DNA of 36,835 bases, taken from NCBI GenBank assembly GCA_026392015.1, contig JAPLCW010000103.1, positions 1 through 36,835 of the forward strand. The letters are read 5' to 3'. The translations under genes were made by a program, and so were the position numbers. This document shows positions 1 to 10,368 of the stretch, piece by piece. Origin of the DNA: Candidatus Auribacterota bacterium. GTDB taxonomy: Bacteria; Auribacterota; Tritonobacteria; UBA1439. Numbering within the stretch: position 1 is the stretch's first letter; each line of letters begins with the position of its first letter. Below the pieces are notes generated by a model. That model made no database searches. It saw nothing but the letters and a program-made list of their open reading frames with translations, and had not been told where the DNA came from.

Positions 1-340
1 TATCGTTTTTTATGCATAACATGCCCTCCTTAGCTTGGAATACAAGTTAAGGCTTAGAGCCTATTATGCAACTAGCGTCAAAGTCAATACTTAGAAAACA
101 CTATGTCTAAGATCAGCACCCAATTTTGTATACGCTGTGCATTTTTGGAGGGCTTTCTCGGATCGATCGCGGATGGAAGCCGCTCCCACAGTGTGTGTCC
201 GTGGTTATAATAAAAATCTGTATGCCCGGACTAGGCAAGCAGACCCCGGTATAACTGAGGCATTGCGAGTTGTAGCGGATCAATGGATTCCATTCCGCGG
301 AGCAGTATATTCCTCAGCAGGTGAGAAGTTTCTTGCCGCG
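1..340. other. intergenic region with one copy of a dispersed repeat
   Basis: No convincing gene is visible. The stretch from about 166 to 272 is a diverged inverted copy of the segment at about 35950-36051 near the other end of the window. Both share the words for a GAAGCCGCTCCCACAGTGT block, a TTATAATAAAA block and a GAGGCATT block in the same order. The rest is AT-richer sequence without recognisable sites. The region lies downstream of the large minus-strand operon; no clear hairpin terminator was found here. Confidence 0.6.
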
Positions 341-2983
341 TCAGCTGAACTTGCGGAGCGCAATGTCGGCGAGAAGGAGGAGAAAGAGGAACGGGAAGAG
401 CCACAGGCTCAGGCTGCGGGCCGTGTGAACCTTTTCGGGGGGAAAGGTGAGATCATCTGCCGGGGGGTTGAGAAGGCCTGCCGTCTCGCGCGCGATCGCC
501 GTGAGGAGTTCCTTGTTGGTACCGGTGACGGATTTCTCAGGGGAAGACGCGGAGGAGGATATCCTCCGAATGAGGGCCACCTCCTTGCGGCTCACGACCT
601 TCCCTCCCTCCGCCTTTTCGACTGTGACGGTGTCCATGTCGGGGGAGAGGGTTCCTGCTTCTCCGGCGTATGTCTCGGGAGCGACCTGATGTAAATGCAC
701 GGTGCGCCCCTTCTCTCCGGACGCGGCGCCGAGAATAATCCGGAACGAGCACGCATCGCTCACCGTCCCGAAGGTCTGGAGTTCGAGGACGTGCCTCCCG
801 CTCTCCTCTTTCGCGCGCACGAGATAGTAGTCCGAGGGTCTCTCGCGCATCGTCCATCGAAGCACCTGGGTCCAGAACTTGCTGAACATTCTCCAGCTCA
901 CCATCTCCTTTGACCAGCGCGCCTCGGCGTCGGAGGTAAAGGCGACCGCCTTGCCGAGCCCCACGCGCCAGCTTGCGAGGATCGGGTCACTGAGCTTGCG
1001 TACATCGGTGTAGAGCACGACATCCGCGCGGGGCTTGGCGGTGGTGATGACGTATCCGAGGAGCCGGGGAATCTGGTCCTGGCTGATCCCCCGAAGCATC
1101 TGGCTTTTCTCTCCCATCCTCGGGATGATCGTGTCTTCGAGAAAGCCGGATTTCTCGAGCGCGTTCCGCGTGTCCTGGAGTACGATGAGCGGCAGCGTGG
1201 AGGCGTCCTTCACATAGTAGAAGTTGCCACCCGTGCCGAGTGAAATGGCCCGCAGAAAGTCCTGGTCCGCGTCACCCCCGATACCCACCGTGGATATGCT
1301 CACCCCGCTCTGGGCAAACTCACTGATGAGACCCCGGTAGTTATAGGCGCGCACACCGCGTATATCCGCCGTCTGCCCGTCGGTGAGGAGAATGACGTGT
1401 TTCGCCTTTCCCTCTACCTCACGCATCTCTCGGAGAGCTTCCGCCATGGGAGTCGAGATGAGCGTGCCGCCTCCCGGGTGAATGAGACGGATGCGATTGA
1501 TGATAGAGGCTTGGTTGTCGTCCACCGCCCCCAAAGGCACAATGACAAAGGGGCGTGAGTCAAACGGGATGATACCGACCATATCGCTCGCGTGGAGCTG
1601 TTTCACCAGCTCCTCCGCTGCACGGCGCGCCGCCGTGATCTTGCCGCCGAAACCGATCCCCATGCTCCCAGACTTGTCGATCAAAAGGATGATGCAAAGG
1701 CGGACCGTCTTCTCCTTTTCGAACGGAATACCCTTTCCCATTTTTACCGGCAGCACCTCTTCGATCGGCGTTGCTCCATACCCGCCCGGGCCGAAGCTGT
1801 TGGGCCCGCCGAGCATGATGAGACCGCCGCCGTGTTCCCGGACATAGCGCGAGAGCATCGCCATGGCGCTCTTGTCCAATGACGCGCGTGGAAAGTTGGA
1901 GAGAACAACGCAATCGTAGGCGAGCAGGTCTTCCATTTTCGCGGGAATGATCTCCGCGCCGCCGACCTTCAGATCGATATCCTTTGTGGAGAGCGCCTCT
2001 GAAAGAAAATTTTTGCCCTCGCGCGATCCGCTCAGGCAGAGGGCCTTCGGACGGTCGACGACAAAGACCGGGGCCGAGATCGATGCGGTTCCCGTGACGG
2101 GTTCGGTGCTGCCCGGAGCGGATAGAGAAGCCGTGATCCGGTGCGTCCCCGGCGAAACGATGCTGTAGGGGAGCTCAAATGCATTCGTCCCCGGCTGCAC
2201 GGCGACCGTCCATTCCTTGATCAGCGCCTCCCCGTCGCGCAGGGCGAGCGACAGCTCCTGCGTTTCCCGGCCGCTATTTCCGGCGATCATCCGCACCACA
2301 AATTTTTCGGATACGTTTACCTCTTCGGGCAGGTCGAGTTTTGTGAGCTGTGGCTTCCCCTCCACATGCCCGAGGGGAGAGAAGCAGTCGATCCGGATCT
2401 GTTCCCGGGCGGCATCGCCGGCCGCGGTACGGGCATCGCCCGAATTCTCGTTCCCATCGCTGAAGATGAGCAGGCGTTTCGGCCCGGACGCGGGAAAGGC
2501 GAGCGCGGAAGCCCTGATTGCGGACGCGATATCTGTTGCGTCCGTGGAGATTGAGGGAGTGAACCAGTCGCTGCCCACCTCTCTCGCGATGGGGTTCCGC
2601 ATCTCGCTCCCATGCGCGAAGAGGATGCACCCCTTCTCCGTCTCCTCTCCGGAAGAATCCAGTATCTTTTTCGCCTGGGCGATCGCCCGCTCTTTTCCCG
2701 CGTCACCCAAGCTGTCTGAGATATCCACCGCGGCGATAACAGCGGAGGGGCGCGCGATCTCTCTTTTAAGGCTTAAGCCCGCGAGCGCGAGCAGGAGCAG
2801 AGCATACAACGTTGTGCGAAGTACGAGGGCGAGGATGAGCCTGGAAAATGTGAGCCTCCTCTGCGCGAATACGCTTGCCGCCCAGATGAGCGGGATGCCC
2901 CATAGATAGCGCAGGTAGAGGGGGCGCATGAATTCGAGTCCATACCCCGCCGCAATATTTTCAATATATCGAATAATATCCAT
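341..2983 (-). CDS. membrane protein with two VWA domains and a GATase-like domain
   Basis: This 880-residue protein has hydrophobic segments near its N terminus (about residues 22-40 and 48-71) and a C-terminal membrane helix. Between them lie a first VWA domain with the metal site D87-x-S89-x-S91, a beta-rich stretch, a class-I glutamine-amidotransferase-like fold (about 310-415, with a GGPNSFGPGGY loop) and a second VWA domain inserted after it. The second domain has a complete MIDAS: D436-x-S438-x-S440, T507 and D535 in LLTDG. I see no clear catalytic Cys-His-Glu triad in the GATase-like part, so it is probably structural. It is the last gene of the operon, 267 bp after the BatA-like gene, and a long palindrome lies in that gap. 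VWA proteins of such operons are thought to act with MoxR ATPases in assembling or activating envelope complexes; the target here is unknown. A TAGGGA stretch before the ATG may be its ribosome site. Confidence 0.9.
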   Translation of the reverse strand: MDIIRYIENIAAGYGLEFMRPLYLRYLWGIPLIWAASVFAQRRLTFSRLILALVLRTTLYALLLLALAGLSLKREIARPSAVIAAVDISDSLGDAGKERAIAQAKKILDSSGEETEKGCILFAHGSEMRNPIAREVGSDWFTPSISTDATDIASAIRASALAFPASGPKRLLIFSDGNENSGDARTAAGDAAREQIRIDCFSPLGHVEGKPQLTKLDLPEEVNVSEKFVVRMIAGNSGRETQELSLALRDGEALIKEWTVAVQPGTNAFELPYSIVSPGTHRITASLSAPGSTEPVTGTASISAPVFVVDRPKALCLSGSREGKNFLSEALSTKDIDLKVGGAEIIPAKMEDLLAYDCVVLSNFPRASLDKSAMAMLSRYVREHGGGLIMLGGPNSFGPGGYGATPIEEVLPVKMGKGIPFEKEKTVRLCIILLIDKSGSMGIGFGGKITAARRAAEELVKQLHASDMVGIIPFDSRPFVIVPLGAVDDNQASIINRIRLIHPGGGTLISTPMAEALREMREVEGKAKHVILLTDGQTADIRGVRAYNYRGLISEFAQSGVSISTVGIGGDADQDFLRAISLGTGGNFYYVKDASTLPLIVLQDTRNALEKSGFLEDTIIPRMGEKSQMLRGISQDQIPRLLGYVITTAKPRADVVLYTDVRKLSDPILASWRVGLGKAVAFTSDAEARWSKEMVSWRMFSKFWTQVLRWTMRERPSDYYLVRAKEESGRHVLELQTFGTVSDACSFRIILGAASGEKGRTVHLHQVAPETYAGEAGTLSPDMDTVTVEKAEGGKVVSRKEVALIRRISSSASSPEKSVTGTNKELLTAIARETAGLLNPPADDLTFPPEKVHTARSLSLWLFPFLFLLLLADIALRKFS

Positions 2984-2995
2984 GATTCCCTATTT

Positions 2996-3231
2996 AGGTT
3001 CTCTTCCGTTCTGTGTGGGTAAATAGCCCTTTTCCCTCCCCCTGTGAAGGGGGAGGGTGAGGGTGGGGGTGTTGACTACAGCATAGAGTGTAAAGTTTAA
3101 TGTATATGGATATTCAACCTTACACTTTACACCTTAAACCTGTAACCGTAGTTATCCCCTCTCCTAACCTCCCCCCTTCACAGGGGGGAGGGAATAGCTA
3201 AAGCAATTCCCTCAAACTGGAAGAGAACCCT
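2996..3231. repeat. long imperfect palindrome between the two VWA genes
   Basis: The whole 235-bp gap reads approximately the same on both strands. Outer arms begin GGTTCTCTTCC at about 2998 and end GGAAGAGAACC near 3228. Inside them are mirrored copies of a TGTGAAGGGGGAGG block (near 3043 and 3170), and at the centre GTGTAAAG and CTTTACAC words face each other. The GAAGGGGGAGG block recurs at about 28825, 32555 and 35780. Its left arm touches the leader of the downstream VWA gene. Confidence 0.8.
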
Positions 3232-3250
3232 TTTTATGAGCGGGCGCGAT

Positions 3251-5251
3251 TTATTCGCCCCGTTCTTCCTCCTCTGCAACTCGCTGCGGCCGCGTGAAAC
3301 TGAACACGATCCATTCCAAGAGCAGGAGGAGTGCTGCGCACCAGAGAAGCATGCTGCTCCAATCGGAAGGAGGGGAAGCGGGGAGGCTCATGGAAACCAC
3401 CTCCTCTGCCACCACCCTGTCCTCTCCGTGGCGGTCTTCCCGGAGATCGGACTCCGCGCTGCTCGAGAGATTCGCCACGAACGCCCTTTGCGTGAACCCT
3501 TCGCTGACGAGGTACATCCCCGCATAGTCGGTGGCATTGACTGTGAGCGGTTCCCCCTCCCTGAAGCTCAGCCGTTCCTCCTGCCCGATCGGGTTGATCA
3601 CCGTGAAGCCATCTCCGGTTTCCTTCGTTCCCGATTCCGGGATCTTCTCATTTGCCGCTTCAGGTACGAGCGCTGAATATGCCTCGCCGGTCGCTATCTG
3701 ATTCTGCTCGGGCTCCCCGAGCCACTTGAGGATATTGAGAAGCAGGAGGAGGATCGGCAATGAATCGCTCTTCGTGAGCTCCATTGAGGAAATATCAAAA
3801 CTCATCACGGTGACTTTTCTCCCCCGGCATTCGCCGCACAGCACAAGGGGGATATCGCCGCCTGTCGTCGCCGAGATGGCAACCGGCCTCGCCCAAGAGG
3901 GGATCTCAATGATCCGGGAGCCGCCCAGGGGAACGTTCTGGAGGCCGCGAAGATTTTCCCCCACGGGGTGAGCCTCATCCCAGTCAAGGAAACGGACTCC
4001 CGAGGCGCAGTTCCCCGTCACGCGCACAATCCGGCTCTGCGGCGGGGGGCAGATGAGGAGGAGGCTGGTCGGAGGCTCCAATTTGGGTTCGCACGCATGG
4101 AAGATGGACACCGTGTAGGGGGCCATGTCGGTCACGCGGTAGGATCCCGGGCTCTTTATATCGAGTTCGAGATGGGGGATGGCCTTCGCGAGATCGCGGA
4201 GCTGAGCGGCGAGCCGATAATCCTTTGTGAACAGGGCGACTTTTGTTGTCCTGTTTCCGGGCAAGAGGGCGTACCCTTTGTTGTCTACCGCAAGCGCGTC
4301 GGGCGGATCGAGGGCGATATCGAGAAGCCCCTCCGGAAGCTCCTCTCCGATTTTTGTGGTGATCGATCCTCCGGGGGGCAGCGCGATCTCGCGCGAAGCG
4401 ATCCGCTTCCCCTTTGCGGACGCGCTCAGCGAGCCGGAGAACGATTTTTCAGAAAAATTATCCACTGTCACATACGCGGAAACCTCCTGCCGGGGGGAGA
4501 AGAGGTCCTTGTAAACCGATATCGATGTGAGGGCGGTATTGTCCTTGGGAGCGCCTACGCGTTCCACATGTATGCTCCCCCAATCGTTCAATTTTCCGAG
4601 GCCGAGCGATTCCGCGCTCCTGTCGGTGAAGATAGAGAGAGAGACTTCAGAGGATTCCTCGGGCACCGCCCCGCCTGCGGGGTTGCGGCGCTTCGCCTTC
4701 TCCCCCTCGCGCAGCAGCCCGAGCGCGCTCTGGAGAGCGGGGGCCATGCGGTCGGGAGTGTCGGCGGGCCTCAGTTGTTCGATGAGGGCTTCGACCTTCG
4801 CGCGATTTTGCTCTCCGGAGGCGAGAAGCTCCGGCCGGGCGCCGGCGGCGATGAGTGTGACGCGGTCGCGGCTCCCCAGATGCCGCAGCTGCGCGAGCGC
4901 GCGTTCCCTCGCCAGTTCGAAACGACTCTTCCTCCCCTCGACGGTTTGCATGCTCGCCGAGCGGTCCAGCACCAGCACAACGTGGCGGCCGGCGGTTCCG
5001 CCGGAAGCATGCCGCCAGTACGGCCGGCAGGCGGCGAGTACGAGAAGCGAAAGGAGGGCGAGCTGCAAGTAGAAAAGGATGTCGGCGCGAAAGAGGCTGC
5101 TCCGCACCACACTCTCCCGGAGCCTTTTCCAGGGAATGATGCTCGAGATCTCGACCCTCTTCCTCTTCCTGCTGAAGTGATAGATATAGATGAGGACGGG
5201 AATGGAGAGGAGATAGGCGAGGCCGGCAAGGTTCAGGAGTCCCATGGTCAC
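3251..5251 (-). CDS. BatA-like VWA membrane protein
   Basis: The 666-residue protein starts with a BatA-type N-terminal region: two hydrophobic helices (about 5-24 and 57-76) separated by a basic stretch with an IPWKRLRE motif. A VWA domain follows, with D96-x-S98-x-S100 followed by Met, and a single C-terminal membrane helix lies near residue 635. This is the usual layout of aerotolerance-operon BatA/BatB-like proteins, although it is longer than the roughly 330 residues of classical BatA. A GTG start at 5251 overlaps the stop codon of the DUF58 gene as GTGA, which suggests translational coupling. An in-frame ATG at 5245 is the alternative start. I infer that it works with the upstream MoxR and DUF58 proteins at the membrane. 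Confidence 0.9.
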   Translation of the reverse strand: MTMGLLNLAGLAYLLSIPVLIYIYHFSRKRKRVEISSIIPWKRLRESVVRSSLFRADILFYLQLALLSLLVLAACRPYWRHASGGTAGRHVVLVLDRSASMQTVEGRKSRFELARERALAQLRHLGSRDRVTLIAAGARPELLASGEQNRAKVEALIEQLRPADTPDRMAPALQSALGLLREGEKAKRRNPAGGAVPEESSEVSLSIFTDRSAESLGLGKLNDWGSIHVERVGAPKDNTALTSISVYKDLFSPRQEVSAYVTVDNFSEKSFSGSLSASAKGKRIASREIALPPGGSITTKIGEELPEGLLDIALDPPDALAVDNKGYALLPGNRTTKVALFTKDYRLAAQLRDLAKAIPHLELDIKSPGSYRVTDMAPYTVSIFHACEPKLEPPTSLLLICPPPQSRIVRVTGNCASGVRFLDWDEAHPVGENLRGLQNVPLGGSRIIEIPSWARPVAISATTGGDIPLVLCGECRGRKVTVMSFDISSMELTKSDSLPILLLLLNILKWLGEPEQNQIATGEAYSALVPEAANEKIPESGTKETGDGFTVINPIGQEERLSFREGEPLTVNATDYAGMYLVSEGFTQRAFVANLSSSAESDLREDRHGEDRVVAEEVVSMSLPASPPSDWSSMLLWCAALLLLLEWIVFSFTRPQRVAEEEERGE

Positions 5252-6171
5252 TTTATGATACCGATGCGCGGGAGCTCCCGGAGCACGAACGATTCGAACT
5301 CCCTGCTGGTGAGGGCAAGAGTGTACAGGATCCTGTTCGCCTTGCAGAACTCCCTGAGATCCTTTATGTGCTCCTCGAGCGCGACGGAGTACTCCTTCCG
5401 GATTGCGCGGGTGTCGGAGATCAGCCTGCGCTCTCCGGTCTCCACGTCAACCACCTCAGCGGAGGAGATGCCGCGGAAAGGGTCCATCTCATGCGGTCCC
5501 AACACCTGGATGACCTTCACGTCATAGTTAAGGTAGCGGAGGAGATTCAATCCCCTCTTGCGCCCTGCGGGATCGAAGAGAAAATCGGAGAGTACGATAA
5601 AGACGCCCCGGTGGCCTTTGGTGAGGCTCGTGTAGCGGGTAAGGTAGCCTGGAAAATCAGTGCCGCCGCCCGGGGTGATGCCGAAGAGGTAGTCGCTGAT
5701 CGAGAAGATGCCGCTGCGCTTCGAAAAGAACGGGGTGCCATTGATGAAGGAGGTGTCGCTCAGGGATCCGGACGTCTCGAGGTCGGAAAAGGCGGCGACC
5801 TTGACGCTTGAGTGGGTCGAGAGGCCGACGTAGCTCAAGGCCAGCGCGAGCTTCCGGGCATAGTCAAACTTCCCATCCCCCTCGGGAAAGAGCATTGACT
5901 TGCTCGCGTCCACGAGGACGTGTGTGGAGAAATCGATATCCTCCTTGAAGGTCTTCAGGTAGAGGCGTTCCGTTCTTCCATAGATATTCCAATCGATGTG
6001 GCGTATTTCATCGCCGGGGAAGTACTGACGGTAATCAGCGAATTCGATGCTTGTGCCGCTGATCTTGGCGATACGGTCGCCTTTTCGGACCGAACGGAAC
6101 TCCTTGATGCTCTGGATGCACAACGCCTCGAGCCGTCTGAGGAATTCCCCTGAAAATATCGTGGTGAGCAT
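5248..6171 (-). CDS. DUF58 domain protein
   Basis: At 307 residues this is a normal-length DUF58 protein. The family signature is clear around residues 45-80: a DYRQYFPGDEIRHIDWN segment is followed by the E-R-x-Y-x-K-x-F part. A VWA-like DASKSM motif then begins about residue 88. DUF58 genes almost always sit next to moxR and VWA genes, as here, and are believed to be part of the same chaperone-like assembly. The product has no membrane segment, so it is probably cytoplasmic and membrane-associated through partners. An AGGGTG site about ten bases before the ATG could serve as ribosome site. The gap to moxR contains a palindrome. Confidence 0.93.
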   Translation of the reverse strand: MLTTIFSGEFLRRLEALCIQSIKEFRSVRKGDRIAKISGTSIEFADYRQYFPGDEIRHIDWNIYGRTERLYLKTFKEDIDFSTHVLVDASKSMLFPEGDGKFDYARKLALALSYVGLSTHSSVKVAAFSDLETSGSLSDTSFINGTPFFSKRSGIFSISDYLFGITPGGGTDFPGYLTRYTSLTKGHRGVFIVLSDFLFDPAGRKRGLNLLRYLNYDVKVIQVLGPHEMDPFRGISSAEVVDVETGERRLISDTRAIRKEYSVALEEHIKDLREFCKANRILYTLALTSREFESFVLRELPRIGIIK

Positions 6172-6189
6172 GGCACGTACACCCTAAAA

Positions 6190-6280
6190 TTTGGACGCAG
6201 ATGAACGCAGATTGTCAAGATTATGAAAATCTATTCTGTCTGCGTGTATCTGCGCAAATCTGCGTCCAGAGTATAGTTGT
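6190..6280. repeat. imperfect palindrome in the moxR-DUF58 gap
   Basis: The arms TTTGGACGCAGATGAACGCAG (shifted by one base) and its near-complement ending AATCTGCGTCCAGA face each other across about 60 bp. They are built from repeated CGCAGAT/ATCTGCG words. The element lies between two genes of one operon, so it would be transcribed as a hairpin. Confidence 0.75.
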
Positions 6281-6290
6281 TGAGCTAAGT

Positions 6291-7331
<1,041 letters not shown>

Positions 7332-7379
7332 CTTTGGTTTCTCCTCGTGTGCGCCGCGAAAGACAGACTGGCGGCTCCG

Positions 7380-10334
7380 TTACTTTTCGGTATTGATCTT
7401 CTTGATAATCTCTCGATACTCGGGAGGGATGGGCGCCGGTCTCACCTCTTCCTCCTCCGCCTGTTCCCCTGAAAGCCGGGCACCTTGATCCACCGCGGTG
7501 ACGGGGGCGGCCGACGACTCCGCAGGCGCTTCTCCTTCACCGGTAGAGAGTGTGAGGCGCTTCGCGGGCCTCCCCGATGTTTCCTCTCCGCCGCTGAGCT
7601 TTATGTGCACGGTGTCTTTGACATCCGTGGGGGGAGCTACCGGCGCTGCGGAGGTGCCCATGTCATGGCCGCCCGCTCCTGCCACAGGCGGCTCGGAAGA
7701 TTCGCCCTCTTTCACCATCTCCTGTGCGCTCTTTGGGATATTCTGTCCTCCGGGACCCGGCGCGGTCCCCGCCTCTCCCTTTTGCGCGCCGGTCTTTCCC
7801 TCGCTCTTTTTTCCCGCCTGGCCGGCCTTCGCCTGGGCGGATTCGGAACCGCTCCCCTGCGATGCTCCGGCAGACTGTGCTGCGGAACCCGATGCGGATT
7901 TTTCAGTTCCGATTTTTTTGCTTCCCTGTTGCGGACTGGTCCCCTTGCCTTGTTTCTGGGCTGTGCCCTTTTCCCCGCTCTTCTCCCCTTTTGTTTGAGA
8001 TTGTCCGGCGGAAGCCTGCTGCTCGCCCCCGGCGGATTGCTCACTCCCCCCCTGCCCGGCCTGGCTCCCTTGGGTAGAGGGCTTCTCACCCGACTGTCCC
8101 TTTCCGCCGCCGCTCTCCTCGGATCCGGCCTCCCCCTGTTTTCCGGTTTTCTCCGTCTTTTCTGCAGCGTCTTGATTATTTTGTTCACCCGTTCGCGCCT
8201 TCGCCGCATCGCCCTGTCGTTCTTCAGGCGGCCCCTGTTGACCGGCACCTTGCTCCTGTTTTTCGGCGTTCTTGCCGGCTCCCGCCGTTTCGCCTTGTCG
8301 TTCTCCAGCCTCTGCCTGTTGCCCTGCGCTCTTGCCGGCTGTCGCCGCTTCTCCTTGTTGTTTATCTGGCGTATCTGTCTTTTCTATAGGGCTTTGATTA
8401 TTTTGTTCGCCGCTTCGCGCCTTCGCCGCATCGCCCTGTCGCTCTTCAGCCGCTGCCTGTTGACCTGCGCCTTTCTCCTGTTTTCCTATGCGCTCGCCGG
8501 ATCCCGCTGCGTCGCCTTGTTGTTTATCGAGCTTATCTGTCTTTCCCGCATCGTCTTGATTATTCTGTTCGCCCGATCTCCCCTTCGCCGACTCGCCTTG
8601 TCGTTCTCCAGCCGCTGTCTGTTGCCCTGCGCCCTTGCCGGCTGTCGCCGCTTGGCCTTGTTGTTCCCCGGTTTTTTCCGTCTTTCCCGCAGCGTCTTGA
8701 TTATTCTGTTCGCCCGTTCGCCCACTCACCGACTCTCCCTGTCGTTCTCCATCCGCCCCCTGTTTCGCTGCGCCCTTGCCGGCTCCCGCCGCTTCTCCTT
8801 GTTGTTTATCTGTCTTATCTGTCTTTTCTATAGGGCTTTGATTATTTTGTTCGCCGCTTCGCCCCTTCGCCGCATCGCCCTGTCGTTCTTCAGCCGCTGC
8901 CTGTTTCGCTGTGCCCTTGTCGGCTCCCGCCGTTTCGCTTTGTTGATTCCCGGTTTTTTCAGTCTTTCCCGCAGCACTTTGATTATTTTGTTCGCCGCTT
9001 CGCCGCTTCGCCGACTCGCCTTGTCGTTCTTCAGCCGCGCCCTTGCTGGCCCCTGCTCCAGGTTCATTCCCGCGACCTGCTTGCGGCGATTCCGATCCGC
9101 TTTTCTGCCCAATGCCTGCCCCGCTGTCTTGCTTCCCGGTTTTTTCCGCATTTCCTGCAGCGGGTTGTTTTTTTTGTTCGCCCGATCGCCCACTCGCCGA
9201 CTCTCCCCCTCGTTCCCCCGACGCTCCTGATCCGGCATTTCCCCCTGCGCTCTCGCTCTTTGCTCCTCCCGCCGAGAGGCTATTTAATCCTCCACCGGGG
9301 GAGCTATCGCCGGCGGATGGGGCTTCCCCTGCATTCTTTTCCTGCTGACCCTTCTGTTGAGAAGGATCTTTCTTTCCTTCCTGATTTTTCTGTGGCTCCT
9401 GAGGAGGCGGGCTTCCCGGAGATTTCTTGCCGTCTCTTTGGCCTGAATCATCCTTGCCGCCCTCTTGCCCTTTCGCCCCTGCGCCCTGCTGTTTCTCCGC
9501 AGCTTGATTTTTCTGTTCGCCGCTTCGCCCCTTCGCCGCGTCGCCCTCTTGCTTTCCGTCCTGCCCGCCCTCTTGCTTCTCCATCTGATCGAGTTGCTTC
9601 GAGATGTCCTGCATTGTGTTCTGAATATCCTTCTTCATCTGCGCCAGTTGTTGCGACTCTTCCTGCGACGCTTTGGGTTGCTCCTTCTCCTGTTGTCGCG
9701 CCTGCTCCGCCTCTTCCGGCTTCGCTGTCGGGGTCGCCTCTTCCTCGCGGGTCTCGTTTTTCGCTGCAACCCGTTGCTCTTCCTGCAGGGCCTTTTTATC
9801 TCCGTCGGTTCGCAATGGTCTCCCCAGGAAGATGGCGAGCAGGATGGCAAGAGCCACAAATGCCGACTGAGGGGCGCGATGCGGCAGAATCCTTCGTATA
9901 TTTTCTGGGGCGAGTTCCGTAGCGATGTCCTGGGCGAGCCGTTCATAGAGGCGAGGTTTCACCCGCTCGCCTGAGTACTCTCTGAACGTCACAAGGCGCT
10001 GTTTGAGTTTCATTTCGCCGTCGAGGAGTGCGGCGGCGCCCGCCTTGCTTGTCCAGCGCGTGTGCACGCGCGCAAGGCTGTAGGCGGCGAACGCAATTGT
10101 GATGCAGAGGGGGAGGAAGCGGAGGGGGGAAGCCGCGCCCAGTGTCCTCGAGAGAAGGTGCCATGCGTACCACGCCCCGAGTGCAACTGCGCAAAAATCG
10201 CACAGCGCCCTCTCGACAATGAGGAGGTTGGCCCTTTTCCTGACCGTTTCGAGGCGCAGCTCGATCAGCTCCTCCGGAGAGGAGGGTTCTGGTGCGGATG
10301 ATTCAGGCGGCTTGAAATAGTGAAAGATATTCAT
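7380..10334 (-). CDS. membrane-anchored low-complexity repeat protein of the MoxR operon
   Basis: The 984-residue product has three hydrophobic segments at about 43-62, 70-90 and 156-173 and a charged Glu/Gln/Lys region at 180-265 that may form a coiled coil. Some 600 residues of Gly/Glu/Gln/Lys/Ala/Ser low-complexity sequence follow. Within this lie eight imperfect repeats marked by an R-(S/T)-GEQ-(N/K)-(N/K)-Q core; the central ones are 47 residues (141 bp) apart. The extreme C terminus (IPPEYREIIKKI) is non-repetitive and resembles the tail of membrane proteins I know from similar VWA operons. I chose ATG 10334 because it begins just before the first ordered segment; the frame is open further upstream to 10502, but that would overlap the preceding lipoprotein gene. 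Its N-terminal layout recalls DUF4175-type operon members, but that assignment is weak. The function is unknown; a scaffold across the periplasm is an inference. Confidence 0.8.
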   Translation of the reverse strand: MNIFHYFKPPESSAPEPSSPEELIELRLETVRKRANLLIVERALCDFCAVALGAWYAWHLLSRTLGAASPLRFLPLCITIAFAAYSLARVHTRWTSKAGAAALLDGEMKLKQRLVTFREYSGERVKPRLYERLAQDIATELAPENIRRILPHRAPQSAFVALAILLAIFLGRPLRTDGDKKALQEEQRVAAKNETREEEATPTAKPEEAEQARQQEKEQPKASQEESQQLAQMKKDIQNTMQDISKQLDQMEKQEGGQDGKQEGDAAKGRSGEQKNQAAEKQQGAGAKGQEGGKDDSGQRDGKKSPGSPPPQEPQKNQEGKKDPSQQKGQQEKNAGEAPSAGDSSPGGGLNSLSAGGAKSESAGGNAGSGASGERGGESASGRSGEQKKQPAAGNAEKTGKQDSGAGIGQKSGSESPQAGRGNEPGAGASKGAAEERQGESAKRRSGEQNNQSAAGKTEKTGNQQSETAGADKGTAKQAAAEERQGDAAKGRSGEQNNQSPIEKTDKTDKQQGEAAGAGKGAAKQGADGERQGESVSGRTGEQNNQDAAGKTEKTGEQQGQAATAGKGAGQQTAAGERQGESAKGRSGEQNNQDDAGKTDKLDKQQGDAAGSGERIGKQEKGAGQQAAAEERQGDAAKARSGEQNNQSPIEKTDTPDKQQGEAATAGKSAGQQAEAGERQGETAGAGKNAEKQEQGAGQQGPPEERQGDAAKARTGEQNNQDAAEKTEKTGKQGEAGSEESGGGKGQSGEKPSTQGSQAGQGGSEQSAGGEQQASAGQSQTKGEKSGEKGTAQKQGKGTSPQQGSKKIGTEKSASGSAAQSAGASQGSGSESAQAKAGQAGKKSEGKTGAQKGEAGTAPGPGGQNIPKSAQEMVKEGESSEPPVAGAGGHDMGTSAAPVAPPTDVKDTVHIKLSGGEETSGRPAKRLTLSTGEGEAPAESSAAPVTAVDQGARLSGEQAEEEEVRPAPIPPEYREIIKKINTEK
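8160..9550 (-). repeat. intragenic tandem repeats (core unit about 141 bp)
   Basis: Eight copies of a segment encoding R-(S/T)-GEQ-(N/K)-(N/K)-Q occur near 8171, 8394, 8557, 8697, 8838, 8979, 9163 and 9505. The spacing between the four copies from 8557 to 8979 is a regular 140-141 bp; the outer copies are longer or diverged. The DNA copies are similar enough to recombine, so copy number may vary between strains and the assembly may be compressed here. Confidence 0.85.
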
Positions 10335-10368
10335 GGATGTATAAGGTGCCGTGCCGCGGCATGGGATT

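Noticed and set aside
137..694. 185-codon plus-strand frame at the left end
   Set aside because: It overlaps the repeat and the antisense of the double-VWA gene and has no recognisable content.
3968..5527. 519-codon plus-strand frame
   Set aside because: It lies antisense to the BatA-like and DUF58 genes, both of which have clear conserved motifs.
7485..9230. Long 581-codon open frame on the plus strand
   Set aside because: It is antisense to the repeat protein and is a Leu/Arg/Ser-rich mirror of its low-complexity repeats; the minus-strand frame has ordered ends, membrane helices and operon context.
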